From Scleropages formosus (lineage: Eukaryota > Chordata > Actinopteri > Osteoglossiformes > Osteoglossidae): a stretch of 64,000 bases of DNA. The stretch lies in contig NC_041808.1 of assembly GCF_900964775.1 (NCBI RefSeq), positions 2,929,595 to 2,993,594 on the forward strand. Reading direction: 5' to 3'. Position 1 is the stretch's first letter. Each line of letters begins with the position of its first letter. The notes beneath the pieces are model-generated. The model searched no databases and was not told the origin of the DNA. It saw only the letters and a list, made by a program, of their open reading frames with translations. Below, in pieces: positions 1-10,836 of the stretch. The position numbers and the translations under genes were made by a program.

Positions 1-240
1 CTCTGGACCCCCATTGGTTTATTCTTCCTCGACATTCAGTTGGGAGTTTTTGTTCCTTGGCCAGGAGGCATACTTATAGCTTTATAAAAGCATTTGTATT
101 ATGCTAGTCTGTAGTCAACAGTCTTCTGTATTTCTTTGTCTAATGTATTTGTTTCTTTGCCTTATGCCTGTGTTCAAGCGTTCTGTGTCATTGCATGAGA
201 AGAACGCTCTATAAAAATAAATTGAATTCAGTTGAGTATA
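1..240 (+). repeat. dispersed repeat copy 1, tail-like end
   Basis: This stretch matches 1765-2010 closely in order and wording: a GTTGGGAGTTTT block, TAGCTTTATAAAAGC, TGTAGTCAAC, TTTCTTTGCCTTATGCC, and an ending AGAAG(A/C)GCTCTATAAAA followed by TTGAA-type repeats. I infer the 3' end of an interspersed retroelement, because fish LINE ends often look like this. The family is not certain. Confidence 0.55.
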
Positions 241-1100
241 TACATAATGAACGATTAAATTGCTTTAATTTCAGCAATCCATACAAGTTTATAGAAGCAA
301 AACAGGAAACAGTATCTTTCCCAAGCTTGTCATAAGAATAAATTGTTTGAATCTACACTTTGATCACCCATCTGCTCTATATTCTCCCAGCAATGTTTCC
401 TACAAACTGTATGCACTACTTCAAATCACTGTTTATTGATCCATTGTATTTCACTAACTGTTCTGCTCTTTTGGTTCCACAGTGCTGCTTTTGTATTGTT
501 TTGTCTGACTCCTTAATTGAACCTTTTGCTGCTACTAATTATTCTGTAATCTATCTGTATTTTATTGACATTGTGCTTTTTCTTGAATTTTGACATACAA
601 TATATTCTGTGTTTGTGTATGAATGTGTTTGTGTATGAAATCACAACGGGAGCATTGCAGATATAGAATTTTCCTATATACTTGTATAATAATGACAAGA
701 GGATTAATTATGCTGAACTGAAGGACCTCCTTGACCCAGCTACTCTTAGATAACTTTTTTCAGTCTCGCCTAAATGGTCGTAAGCCGGGGAACACGGACG
801 GAAAAGACAAACATAACGCATTATGATAAGTACAACCCAAAAAAAAAAAAAACGATAATTCTCAACAATTTTTCCCACATACCTTGTTTATGGCACAGCT
901 TTAAAACTGCCACGCAGTGTCACAGGACTTGATTAGTATCCCTGCCTCATTCTGCCTGTCACTGAGTCTGAGGAGAACAAAAAATCAGCAGAAAAAAATG
1001 CGAGTTTTACACAAGTTTACATACAACTGCAAACAAAAATATAACCATTAGTATGAGCAATAGACCCGTAGCTTTTAATGACATTAAACTGGAAAATTAA
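241..1100. other. AT-rich spacer, no gene seen
   Basis: Reading frames here are short and AT-biased, with no recognisable protein or RNA. A poly-A run lies at about 839-852. Confidence 0.6.
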
Positions 1101-1124
1101 AGAGAAATAACGTATTTTCACGAA

Positions 1125-1645
1125 CCTCGGCGGCCTCTCTCAGGTACGGCCGTACGCGGCAATGTGGCGCGTGCCAGCTGGGCCGTCGAATTTTCCCGGG
1201 TGAATTTCACTGATGACGTCACCGCCAGGCACATGTTTAACTGTGACTTTTGCACGTTTTCTGCACCGGTAAATGACATTTTCGGTTATCGTGCCACACT
1301 GACGAGTAAAGTCTTACCCCATGCGCTCGTGCTTCTTGAGTTTGTGAGCTTATATTTCTCTGTACTGCAGGAGTTTCTTGTCGTTGTTTTCGTCGTCTTT
1401 TTCTGCACACACGAGGCGTTCAGGGAAGCGCGATTATGCAGATGAAATCCTTGCCTCTGTTTATCTCCCTAAGATTGCAGATAACAATATTTCTGCAGCA
1501 GTCGTCTGGGGACATTTTTCAAGTCGACGTTATTTGGTTGGTAACTCTTGTAAAAGCAATAAATTCCAGATTATACTAGTCAAAACGTTGCCCTCGCGTC
1601 ATTACGGAGCTGTGTCCGCAAATGCATTATGTCATGACTCATGAG
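1125..1645. promoter_or_regulatory. possible CpG-rich promoter or enhancer with palindromic CRE
   Basis: Base composition shifts to GC/CpG-rich between AT-rich flanks. It holds a perfect cAMP-response element palindrome, TGACGTCA, at 1214-1221, and the GC-rich string GTACGGCCGTACGCGGC just upstream. No exon is recognisable on either strand. In human the neighbour on this side of GALR2 is SRP68, so this could belong to an unseen gene to the left or to galr2; both are inference. Confidence 0.3.
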
Positions 1646-1764
1646 GATTTAACCTGCCTGATCATTTTCGTTTGACCTGCTCACAATTCACCAGGATCGA
1701 TTAGTACATTTTTTACCGTTAATTATAAGTCCTATTTAATGTAGGAGGCACTGACTGTCAAACT

Positions 1765-2015
1765 GGACCCCAGAGTTTTTTTTCTCCCTTAACTTTCAGT
1801 TGGGAGTTTTCTGTTCCTTTCCTCCGTGGCTAGTAGGCATACTCATAGCTTTATAAAAGCGTTGATAATGTATTACTCTAGCCTGTAGTCAACGTGTTTT
1901 CTTTGTTGTATTTCTTTGCCTTATGCCTTGCGCTGTGTCACTGGGTGAGAAGAGCGCTGTATAAAATTGAATTGAATTGAATTGAATTGAATTGAACTGA
2001 ATTGAATTGAAATTG
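1765..2015 (+). repeat. dispersed repeat copy 2 with (TTGAA)n tail
   Basis: Second copy of the repeat at 1-240, ending AGAAGAGCGCTGTATAAAA and then about nine TTGAA-type units (1966-2010). The simple-sequence tail and the sharp 3' end suggest a retroposed element. Confidence 0.55.
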
Positions 2016-2398
2016 ACCTCAGGAGGGAGAAACGAAAAAGGGGGGGGGGGGGTCCAGCGCGCTCTATAAATAACAAGGTACAGCCAGTGTAAACATGATG
2101 ATATATTAACATCGGGCACTGGACGGAGTGCAGCTTTTAACATACTAAACGCTACGGTATTCCCACAACAACTGCACTCCCGGCAGTTTTCCGGCTGCAG
2201 CTGGCGCGCGCTCCCAGCACGCGGAGCGCCCACGGCGGCGCGCGCACGCTTCTTCGACTCGAAGTCTCCGCAAACGTGGGCGCCCACGTGCCTTTCGCTG
2301 GGTTCGCGTCCTGCCGCTTGACGCGTGACTTTCGATGGCTGTGCGCGGGACGGAAGGACATCTGCGAGGCTGAAGCCTTCAAGGAGGAGGAGATCATC

Positions 2399-4205
2399 AT
2401 GGATGCGCTTCAGCAGAACCGCACCTCTCGGAGCTGGAGCCCGGAGACGGTGCTCGTCTCCCTGGCGTTCACGCTCATCTTCCTGGTGGGGACCGTGGGC
2501 AACGGCCTCGTGCTGGCGGTGCTGCTGAGGAGCGGCCAGATGAACGCGAAGAAGAAGACCACGAACCTGTTCATCCTGAACCTCTGCGTGGCGGACCTCT
2601 GCTTCATCGTGTTCTGCGTGCCCTTCCAGGCCACCATCTACACCCTGGAGCAGTGGGTGTTCGGCTCCTTCCTCTGCAGGGCCGTGCACTTCTTCATCTT
2701 CCTCACCATGTACGCGAGCGTCTTCACGCTCGCGACCGTGTCGCTGGACAGGTGAGGCGGAGCGCGAGAGGACACGGTTGCGGGGGCGGGGGGGGCAGAA
2801 GAGAAAAACGGCAACAGCGGAAAGTCGAAGAGCAAAGATTCCCCCCCCCCCTTAATGATTAAGATTAGTGTCGTTGTCACCGACAGCACAGCAGGCGGCG
2901 TGGTGGTTACTCACAACTTACCGGCTTGAAACTGGGCTCCGAATAACCGCAAGCGCACGTGAGCAAGGTATTCACCCTGAAGTACTCCAGTAAAAAACAC
3001 TCAGCAGAACGAATGGGTAAATCAGTGCAAGAAGCTTCGTATGCAAACCTAAATTTATACGTCGCATTGGAGAAAAGTGTCCGGTAAATGAATTAATTAC
3101 TCAGTCAATAATAACACTAATCAGTCTGTCTTCAATTGTATTTTACATTTGAATTGAATTTTCTCTCTTTCGGAGGGAGGTACATGTCAGATAAGGGAAT
3201 GCAAGTAACTGAGTAAGTGTGCTGGTCGATTGAAATTTTTCCAAATCTGGAAATTACTCTATACAGTATAACTTGAATGAACCGATGCGGGCAATAAATC
3301 CACGATATGTGCTTAGTAATTATGATGTCCTGCACGTAGTCATTTAGCCCTTGTTACACACAACGTGTCCTTCGTGTTCGGTTTCTCGCGCTTTTACTCT
3401 AACCGTGGGTTTTAAGAGTGCGACTTGCATCCTGTGCTCCAGGTACCTGGCGATCCGGTACCCCCTCCGGTCCAGGGAGCTTCGGACGCCCAGAAACGCT
3501 CTGGCCTCCATCTGCTGCCTGTGGGGCTTGTCGCTGGTCTTCTCCGGCCCGTACCTCAGCTACTACCAGCAGATGGACCTCAACGGCAGCGTGGTGTGCA
3601 TCCCAGTCTGGGGTCCTCGGGAGCGCCAGGCGATGGACGTCTGCACGTTCCTCTTCGGGTACCTGGTGCCCGTTTTCGTCCTCGGCCTCACCTACGCCCG
3701 CACCATCCGGCACCTGTGGAGGGCGGTGGACCCCCTGGAGGGCGCGTCTGAGTCCCGGCGAGCCAAGCGCAAGGTCACCAAGATGATAATCATTGTGGCG
3801 GCGCTCTTCTGCCTGTGCTGGCTGCCTCATCACCTGGTCATCATGTGCATGTGGTTCGGCCACTTTCCGCTCAACCAGACCACCTACGCGCTTCGCATCC
3901 TCTCCCACCTGGTGGCCTACGCCAACTCCTGCCTCAACCCCATCGTCTACGCCCTGGTGTCGAAGCACTTCCGCAAGGGCTTCCGCAAGGCCTTCGGCTG
4001 CACGCTGCTGCGCGAGACGGCTCTTGGCAGGGTGCAGGTGGCACCGGCAGCCCCCACCGTAAGTACAGCGGAGGTGGCGTCCACCGAGGTGTCCCAGATC
4101 TATGAGGCCGAGCGGGGGGCCGCTGACACCAAACGGTGCGGTAGAGAGGACGAGGGCAGTCGCACGGGAACGACAAGCACCCTTTTGACCTTTACCGTGA
4201 CCTAG
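2399..4205 (+). CDS. galr2: galanin receptor type 2 (GPCR), two exons
   Basis: Class A G-protein-coupled receptor of the plasma membrane; the family binds galanin-type neuropeptides and couples mainly to Gq/11 and Gi. Exons are 2399-2751 and 3443-4205 and join within the arginine codon of the DRY motif ([10 protein letters not shown]), the intron position known for GALR2/GALR3 genes. The product is about 371 residues (human 387). The N-terminus carries NRTS (glycosylation); TM1 has [12 protein letters not shown]2 [14 protein letters not shown]6 [11 protein letters not shown] and TM7 [11 protein letters not shown]. The tail is Ser/Thr-rich. The start is the first in-frame ATG (2399), in good Kozak context (ATCATCATGG). 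The 691-bp intron has G-rich and C-rich runs and a degraded SINE. Neighbour exoc7 matches human GALR2 synteny. Which teleost paralogue (2a or 2b) cannot be told. Confidence 0.93.
2960..3205 (+). repeat. decayed V-SINE-like fragment in galr2 intron
   Basis: Blocks GAGCAAGGTATTCACCCT, ACTCCAGTAAAAA and GAATGGGTAAATCAGTG, then a later GTCAGATAAGGGAA, follow the order of the better copies elsewhere (for example 4697-4900), with extra sequence between. Confidence 0.45.
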
Positions 4206-4690
4206 GGTCTCGTGATCGGCGTGTGCTTGAAAAGCGTCCGCTTCTGTGAACGCGGCGTCCGTTGCGTTGCGTAACTCTTGGGGTATTTCTGTCCGTCACA
4301 CATTCAACTCATCCCCTCGTGGCGTTCTTGTCACACTTTCCCTGCAGTTTGTCACACGTGTGCTTTCTCAGCAGTGCTCCCTGGAAGGTGGGCCTTTCAA
4401 AACCCTTCTGTTCCCTGGCATCAGCAGAGGGACTCTCACCCAAACGGCGTAGAAGTGCACGAGTGGAAGTAAAACAAGGTAATTTGAAGCTCATTTAGCC
4501 GCTCTGTGACAGAGCGCCAGGACTCTGCGGTTTCTTCCGAGAGACGCCGAGCTCCGAACACGCTAACATCCAGTGACGCGATTTGCGGTCCTGCTTCGCA
4601 AGGTCATTTATAAAACTAATGATGCCATTGAAATAATCTGATCATGAAATGCAATTCATATATTACAACTAATGTATTTTGAGAGTGTAA
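4206..4690. other. galr2 3' flank, no further gene seen
   Basis: Likely 3' UTR and spacer. Short frames on both strands look like chance. No clear AATAAA was spotted close to the stop codon. Confidence 0.4.
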
Positions 4691-4696
4691 AATTGG

Positions 4697-4900
4697 TGTC
4701 AGCTGGTTGCGTAGTGGTTAGAGCTGCTGCTGTTCAACCAAAAGGTCGCAGGTTTAAGCCCCACCTCCAGCTGTAGTACCCTTGAGCAAGGTCCTTACCA
4801 TCAGTTGCTCCAGTAAAAATTACCCAGCTGAATAAATGGGTAAATAATTGTAACCTTAACAGTGTGAGTTGCTTCGGAGGGAAGTGTCAGATAAATGTAA
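4697..4900 (+). repeat. V-SINE-like tRNA-derived SINE
   Basis: The tRNA-like head has an A-box-like GTAGTGGTTAGAGCTGCTGC and a B-box-like GGTCGCAGGTTTAAGCC. It is followed by the conserved body (GTAGTACCCTTGAGCAAGGT, CCAGTAAAAATTACCCAGCTG, AAATGGGTAAAT) and the tail GTGTCAGATAAATGTAA. The tail resembles the UnaL2/V-SINE type of fish LINE-SINE pairs. Confidence 0.8.
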
Positions 4901-5732
4901 AATGGGATTCTAACTCAAAGTTCCTTTTAATTTCTCTTAGATAAGATTATTTTTGCTATGCAGTGCAACATTAACACTGTCTTGAATATTTGGAAGACCT
5001 CTCAATAGCTTTAGAAATTCTCTTTTTTGAAGTGTTATTTCCCAATTTCCACTGATCATACACAGTAAATCCTTTTTTAACTCTATGTGTTTCATTAATG
5101 CAAAAAAATCCTTCCTTTTATTTTCAAAAGAATATTTGTGCGGTGCCACTAAATTCGATTCACGGAATTTTAATACTGTACGTTTTATTGCAAAATGAGG
5201 ACTTTTTTTTTGTGCGTGTGTTCGCTGTTCTGTTTCGACTGTTTGTTGCAATCATAAAATAATTCTGAAAGCAAACCAGCGCGAGACTGTTGCTTTGAAC
5301 CCGAAGCCCTGGATGAGCGCGTCTCCGCCGTCTGCTTATCGAGAAGCTCCACTCCAAGATGAGAAGCTGTTTGAACAACGTGGCTTCCGTTCTTCTACAG
5401 GTACTTTGGAAGTTTCTTTAGATCATTTGGTAAATGGTTCAAATCCAGATAAGCTGGAAAAAAGGACTAGAGTGCACACTCGAGACTGGAGAAACAAATG
5501 TTTCAATTAGTTTCAGATGCGTTTCAACAAGACGCCTTCTTCAGGGTGTGTTACCAGTTACGACGTCGTATCCATATCCAGATGAACAATAAACTTTGTA
5601 ACTAAATCAGTGCACTGATCTTGACAACCTTTGAGTACCCACAGTGACTCAGTTTATTTTTAAATCGTTGGATATTATCATCAAGTACCTTGGAAGACTT
5701 TTTCCCAAACATCTGTACATTTTCATATTACA
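4901..5732. other. spacer, no gene recognised
   Basis: Several frames of 60-100 codons exist on both strands but none resembles a known protein and none shows splice-flanked conservation. Confidence 0.5.
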
Positions 5733-6052
5733 TGTATTTATTTAGCAGATGCTTTTCTCCAAAGCAACTTCCAATGAACTCTGTGGTTTTATCAGCCCAC
5801 ACACCTTATACCGCAGTGACTTACACTGCTAGATACACTACTTACACTGGGTCACTCATCCATACATCAGTGGAACACACACACTATGGGGGAACCCAAG
5901 CAGCATGTCATGGGAGTGTGGGAGGAAACCAGAGCACCCAGATCACATGCAAACTCCACACAGACTGAGCAGGGATCAAACCCACATCCTCTTGCACCAC
6001 CCAGGCGCTGTGAGACAGCAGCGCTACTCGCTGTGACACCGTGCCATCTTCT
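5733..6052 (-). repeat. DANA-like tRNA-derived SINE
   Basis: On the plus strand the element reads tail first (TTTAGCAGATGCTTTTCTCC), then GATACACTACTTACACTGGG, GTGGGAGGAAACCAGAGCAC and finally the tRNA-like head (CGCTGTGAGACAGCAGCGCT). The core matches the fish DANA/V-SINE type as I recall it. Confidence 0.75.
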
Positions 6053-7010
6053 CAGTGACATTGCCAACTAATTGACACTTTTTATCCTTATTTCCTTTCG
6101 ACGTATGACTTTACTGATAATGTTCTGTCGCTGAAGTCAATGCACATTACAGCTGGTCAGTGCTGCCAAGCGTGAGCTGCTGTTATGGACTAACGAGGCC
6201 CTCGGCCACTTTCCAAGCTATGATTATCCTCGTGACGTTTGGAAAGCAAAGCGCCCGAGCAAAGTGGCAGAAGCTCAGGTCCGTGGTTAAGGAAAGGTTC
6301 TGCACGGTTCTGCTGTCCCTCGTCTGTTAATGTCAAACTCATCGGTCTGTCTAAATAATTCCTGCAGAGCTTTGTGTCAAGACGTCCCCTCAGTTTTACA
6401 AGTATGTGGACTATTCCTTTACCGCGAGGCCCTATGCTATGAGAGTCAAGGCTGTTGTGACAGTAGATATTACCTGATCCTTGTGGCGGGAGGTATAATT
6501 TCTAAGGAAGGTGGGGGAAAATCGATGGGAAAATATCGGTGATGTCACACTGTAATGTTGACAGTCGGGGGAGGGGGTGCGTATGGTTACTGCAGAGGGA
6601 CAAGGTAGCATTTCCATGGCAACTTAATGCCCCGATGTGTGGATTCATATGAGTTCAACAATAATTCCTTATATGGGTCTTTTTTGCATAAATGCCTTGG
6701 AGATGAAAGCCTTTTTTCAGTGGAACTACAAAATAAAATGTGTCCGTCTCCTGGGGACGGAAGAGTGACCCTCAAAGAGGACAGCGTGTCCAGGGATGTC
6801 AGAGGAAATGGCAGCAGGGCGGAAAAGAAGTTCCTCTGATTCAAACAAACACCCTTCTCTGTTTTCTGCTGTCAGATGGCCAGCGATGAGATGAGTGCAA
6901 ACACTGAGCCATTAGTCCAGCAGGGACCCGACTCTTAAATAAGCAGTAATGATGAGTGGAAAACGGGGCGTATGGAAGGCAGAAGCCAACTTGTCTTAGA
7001 ACAAGTGTAC
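6053..7010. other. spacer, no gene recognised
   Basis: Contains a G-rich run near 6560-6580. No exon or RNA gene is supported. Confidence 0.5.
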
Positions 7011-7340
7011 GGGTAGCACAGCGAGTGGTGCCGCTGTTCTGCAGCGCCTGGGTGGCATGAGAGGATGTGGGTTTGATCCCCACTCAATCTGTGTAAAGTT
7101 TGCATGTTTCCTCTGGGTGCTCTGGTTTGCTCACACAGTCCAAAGACATGCTGTTCAGGTTTACGCATAGTGTGTGAGTGACAGAGAGAGAGTGTGTGTG
7201 TGTGTGTTCCACTGATGTATGGATGAGTGACCCAATGTAAGTAGTGTATCTAGCAGTGTAAGTCACCATGGTGAATAAGGTGTGTGGGCTCATAACACTA
7301 CATAGAGTTCATTGGAAGTGTCTGATAAATAAATGTAGAA
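7011..7340 (+). repeat. DANA-like tRNA-derived SINE
   Basis: Head-first copy of the element at 5733-6052: GTAGCACAGCGAGTGG head, GTTTGATCCCCACTC B-box-like segment, AGTCCAAAGACATGCTGTTC core, a (TG)n stretch and the GTGTCTGATAAATAAATG tail. Confidence 0.75.
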
Positions 7341-7443
7341 AATATACTTTTCATTGCAAGGGAATGACTCCCAAAGTATCAGTTAATTTCAGCTGCTTGT
7401 TTTGTTGAAAGATTCCTGGGTTGTAGCTGCAGGTTACTTCAGG

Positions 7444-7475
7444 GTACTGTACTGTACTGTACTGTACTGTATTGT
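7444..7475. repeat. (TACTG)n pentanucleotide microsatellite
   Basis: About six TACTG units in a row, the last ones imperfect. Confidence 0.85.
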
Positions 7476-8688
7476 ACCAGGCAAGTAGCAAACTGCAGTA
7501 CTTAATGTTCACTGTAGCAAAATGCATCTATATTTGCATTAATGCATCAACAGTTGTTCCAATGAACGGCTTCCAAAAATCCTACTTTGCGAGACGTTAA
7601 ACTGTGACACACTTTTGATACAGAAATGAGTGGGTACCTAACAGTCCAGCACCGTCGAGAGTCTCGGGAGATGATAACACACTGGCTGTGCGCGCGTGTG
7701 CGTGTGTTTGGATGTCTTGTCTGACCCAGAGCACAGCCCAATTCCCGCTTTAGCGGCACAATGTGCACTGTAGAAGGTAAGAGGGGATTTTGGAGAACCC
7801 GTCTTGGCTAAACTGAGCACCGCAACACACTGGGACCCGCGTCCAATGGGAAATAAATCAAAACAGTCGTCTGTCTTATTTTCACCATGAATTCTTTCTT
7901 TGTTGTTGTTGTTGCAGAATGGTTTTCGTGTGCTGGGAATCAGAGCTTCACACCTCTCTGACAAGTTTGGGGAACCAACCAGCACTGTGATGTGACACTA
8001 TTGCTGTTTCCGAGGACTTGTGTGTATAAAGCGGTTAACGCACACACTGTGCCTCTCTACATCCCCGCACCAGATCTTCTCTTTAGGGACGGTTATTATT
8101 TTCCCAGTATGGGCTCGATGTGCATGAAAACAGCTGCTTGACATGATGAAGAAAAAACATGGAGCACCTGTGGTGTAAAAGCGGTGTGTGTGTTGCGCAG
8201 TGTGACGTTTTCCCTTCGGTGAGCGGTTCATAGTCCATAGTCGTCCGCTTGCATTCGGTGCTGAAAATCTTTTTTTTCTTTTCTCGTAATCCCTCTGTCT
8301 CCAGTTTTTTTGGGATTTTTATCGAATTTATGAAAAATCGTCTACCCCCTCCGACACAGCGCAGGCTGAGGGACGAGCAGAACGGGGAGGAGGTCCAGGA
8401 AGGCCTGCAGTCAATGAAGGTCTGATCTTCAGGGAACTACCTCACCTGCATTATAACATGTTCCAGACCATCTACTAGCATATATGAACATTTAGAAACT
8501 TGACTTCAACTCACTTTTCATCCTACTAAAGCTCTGTCCTACCCTGGAAGATATTGGCTACCTTGATAATTTCACTAAATCCTACATTGGATCCTGTGTT
8601 TGACCTTCTGGGTCACGTGTTCATCCACTGGCGTATATGTAGGCGTACAAAGGCTGTTCATATTTAATTGTTTAATATATTTATATTG

Positions 8689-8857
8689 TGGGGTGCAGTG
8701 GCGCAGCAGGTTTAGCCTGTGCCTGCTCTTTGGTGGGTCTGGGGTTCGAGTCCCACTTGGGGTGCCTTGCAGTGGACTGGTGTCTCATCCTGGGTGTGTC
8801 CCCTTGCACCCTGTGTTGCTGGGTTAGGCTCCAGTTTGCCACAAGCGGTTTCAGACT
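8689..8857 (+). repeat. tRNA-derived SINE, third family
   Basis: Head GTGCAGTGGCGCAGCAGG, B-box GGGGTTCGAGTCCCACTTGG, then GGACTGGTGTCTCATCCTGG and GGGTTAGGCTCCAG, ending CAAGCGGTTTCAGAC. The same family is found nearly intact at 47805-48030. Confidence 0.75.
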
Positions 8858-8934
8858 ATTTATATTATATACTGTATGATACACATATAAAATATATTTT
8901 ATATATGTCTGTATGTAAAATATGAATTACTTCC

Positions 8935-9146
8935 ATTTATTCATTTAGCTGTCACTTTTCTCCAAAGTGACTTACAATGTTAAGGTTACAATTATTTACC
9001 CATTTATACAGCTGGGTCATTTTACTGGAGTAATTCAGGGTAAGTACCTTGCTCAAGGGTACTACAGCCAGAGGCGGCGATCAAACCTGCAACCTTTGGA
9101 TCAAAACGCAGTAGCGCTGACCCCTGTGCTACCAACTGGCCTGTAT
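8935..9146 (-). repeat. V-SINE-like tRNA-derived SINE
   Basis: Reverse copy of the 4697-4900 family: tail (TTTAGCTGTCACTTTTCTCC) at the left, body TACCCATTTATACAGCTGGG, and head (GATCAAACCTGCAACC...GTGCTACCAACTGG) at the right. Confidence 0.75.
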
Positions 9147-9535
9147 TACTTGTTTCACTAATTATTTCTGAATTATTCATTCTTATGGCAGTTTAGTTTT
9201 TCATTTACTGAGCCCCTTTTTAATATGCAGTCCTGGAATGAGACAGTTTATCAACATGAAGGAGAACACATTATTCTGCTCTTTTCATTCCCCCAACACG
9301 TCGGCCACCAGGCAACGTTTAAAACAAACGTTTCTCCTGTCAAGTCCTGCCAAGGTCCACATCCCAACCTGGCCTACGTAAAATCGGCTTTCAAAAACAT
9401 GACCCAGATGATGACCAGTCTGTGGTGTAAATGATGTCATATTCTGTATTTTCAGCTGTCATTCCTGACTTTAACTTTGTTACCTCTGACTAGTTACCCT
9501 GAATTTACTGTGTACTATACCTCTTTTTTTTTTTT

Positions 9536-10050
9536 AAACACATTCATTTAGCAGATGCTTTTCTCCATCTGCGATAAGAATACAAAGAGCACATTACACC
9601 AACAGGAGAGATTTGGGTGGAGACACATCTTACACACACGCTCAGAAACTGTACTTTAGAAAGGAAGTTATTTCACAGTAAAACTATTCAGTTTACATTT
9701 ATTCACTTAGCAGACACTTTTCTCCAAAGCGACTTCCAATGAACTCCATGTAGTGTTATGAGCCCACACACCTTATTCACTGCGGTGACTTACACTGCTA
9801 GATACACTACTTACACTGGGTCACTCATCCATACATCAGTGGAACACACTCTGTCACTCACACACTATGGGGGAACCTGAACAGCATATGTCTCTGGACT
9901 GTGGGAGGAAACCAGAGCACCCAGAGAAAACCTACACAGGCACAGGGGGAACATGCAAACTCCACACACACTGAGCAGGGATCAAACCCATATCCTCTTG
10001 CACCACACAGGTGCTGTGACACAGCAGTGCTACTCACTGTGCCAGCGCAT
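9536..10050 (-). repeat. two DANA-like SINE tails, the second a full copy
   Basis: A truncated tail (about 9536-9600, TTTAGCAGATGCTTTTCTCC) is followed at about 9692-10050 by a full-length reverse copy with tail, GATACACTACTTACACTGGG block, GTGGGAGGAAACCAGAGCAC block and tRNA-like head. Confidence 0.7.
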
Positions 10051-10660
10051 CTATACAGACCGTAACAAGAAATATTGTCATATATAGATCAAAACTCTCT
10101 GAAGATGTGATTAGTGAGGGGCTTTTTGACGAACTGCAATTTAAGGTGGAATGAGAATAATTCACCCAAAAACAAGTGGAGTGAAAAGTGTCTTTCTCTA
10201 TCCAGAACCGAGCAGGTCGCACGGGAAAAAACAAAGCGTGTCGACAACAGCCCGGGCACGTTGACCAGGTCTTCCCAAGTGAATACTGACTTTTTTGAAG
10301 CGGCTAAAACTGATGAGCAGCCGTTTCTTCTGAAACGCCCATTTAGGCTTCCACACGTGGCTGCGGTGTTTGCGCAACATCTGCACACATCATTTGCTGC
10401 CTCTAAGTACCAGAGAACTTGGCTTGGGTAAAATGATCAAATGTATTTGTAGGCTATTGTAGACCAGAAACCCAAAAACCCAAGCCACAGACACACACAC
10501 ACACACGGCAAGCGTTTTCATGATAATGCCATTGAATCACCAGATGACTTTCCTGGAGGAGCTCTGCTAACAGTGGATGGAGGATAATGGACACAAAGAG
10601 AAGCCTTGAAGATGTGAAATAATCTTTGGAAGATGGACTGATGCAGCAACACTTAGTGTT
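10051..10660. other. spacer downstream of exoc7, no gene seen
   Basis: Open frames of 99-105 codons on both strands around 10089-10431 overlap each other and resemble nothing known. A short (CA)n run lies near 10491-10506. Confidence 0.5.
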
Positions 10661-10666
10661 CAGTTA

Positions 10667-10672
10667 TTTATT
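10667..10672 (-). terminator. exoc7: probable exoc7 polyadenylation signal
   Basis: AATAAA on the minus strand, 165 bp beyond the exoc7 stop codon. It is a plausible cleavage/polyadenylation hexamer. Confidence 0.5.
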
Positions 10673-10836
10673 GGATCACAGTCTCAAGCAGAGTGTGAAT
10701 AATACATAAATATTTATACAAAAACGGGGGGGGGAAAGAGTGCTTCCCAAGTGGCAAAGCCACCAGGCACAAGACAAATAATGCGGAGACAGGTGTGTGT
10801 GCGGGAACTTGGGGGAAGCCCGACAAGGAGAAGGTC

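Noticed and set aside
1889-2689. 266-codon minus-strand open frame opposite galr2 exon 1
   Set aside because: It is a mirror frame of GC-rich galr2 coding sequence plus the TTGAA repeat; the codon pattern fits the plus-strand receptor.
3399-3968. 189-codon minus-strand frame opposite galr2 exon 2
   Set aside because: It is antisense to a clear GPCR exon and has no family resemblance.
4697-4790. possible tRNA genes at the many A-box/B-box segments
   Set aside because: Each is the head of a SINE with a conserved body and tail, and none folds as a full cloverleaf on reading.
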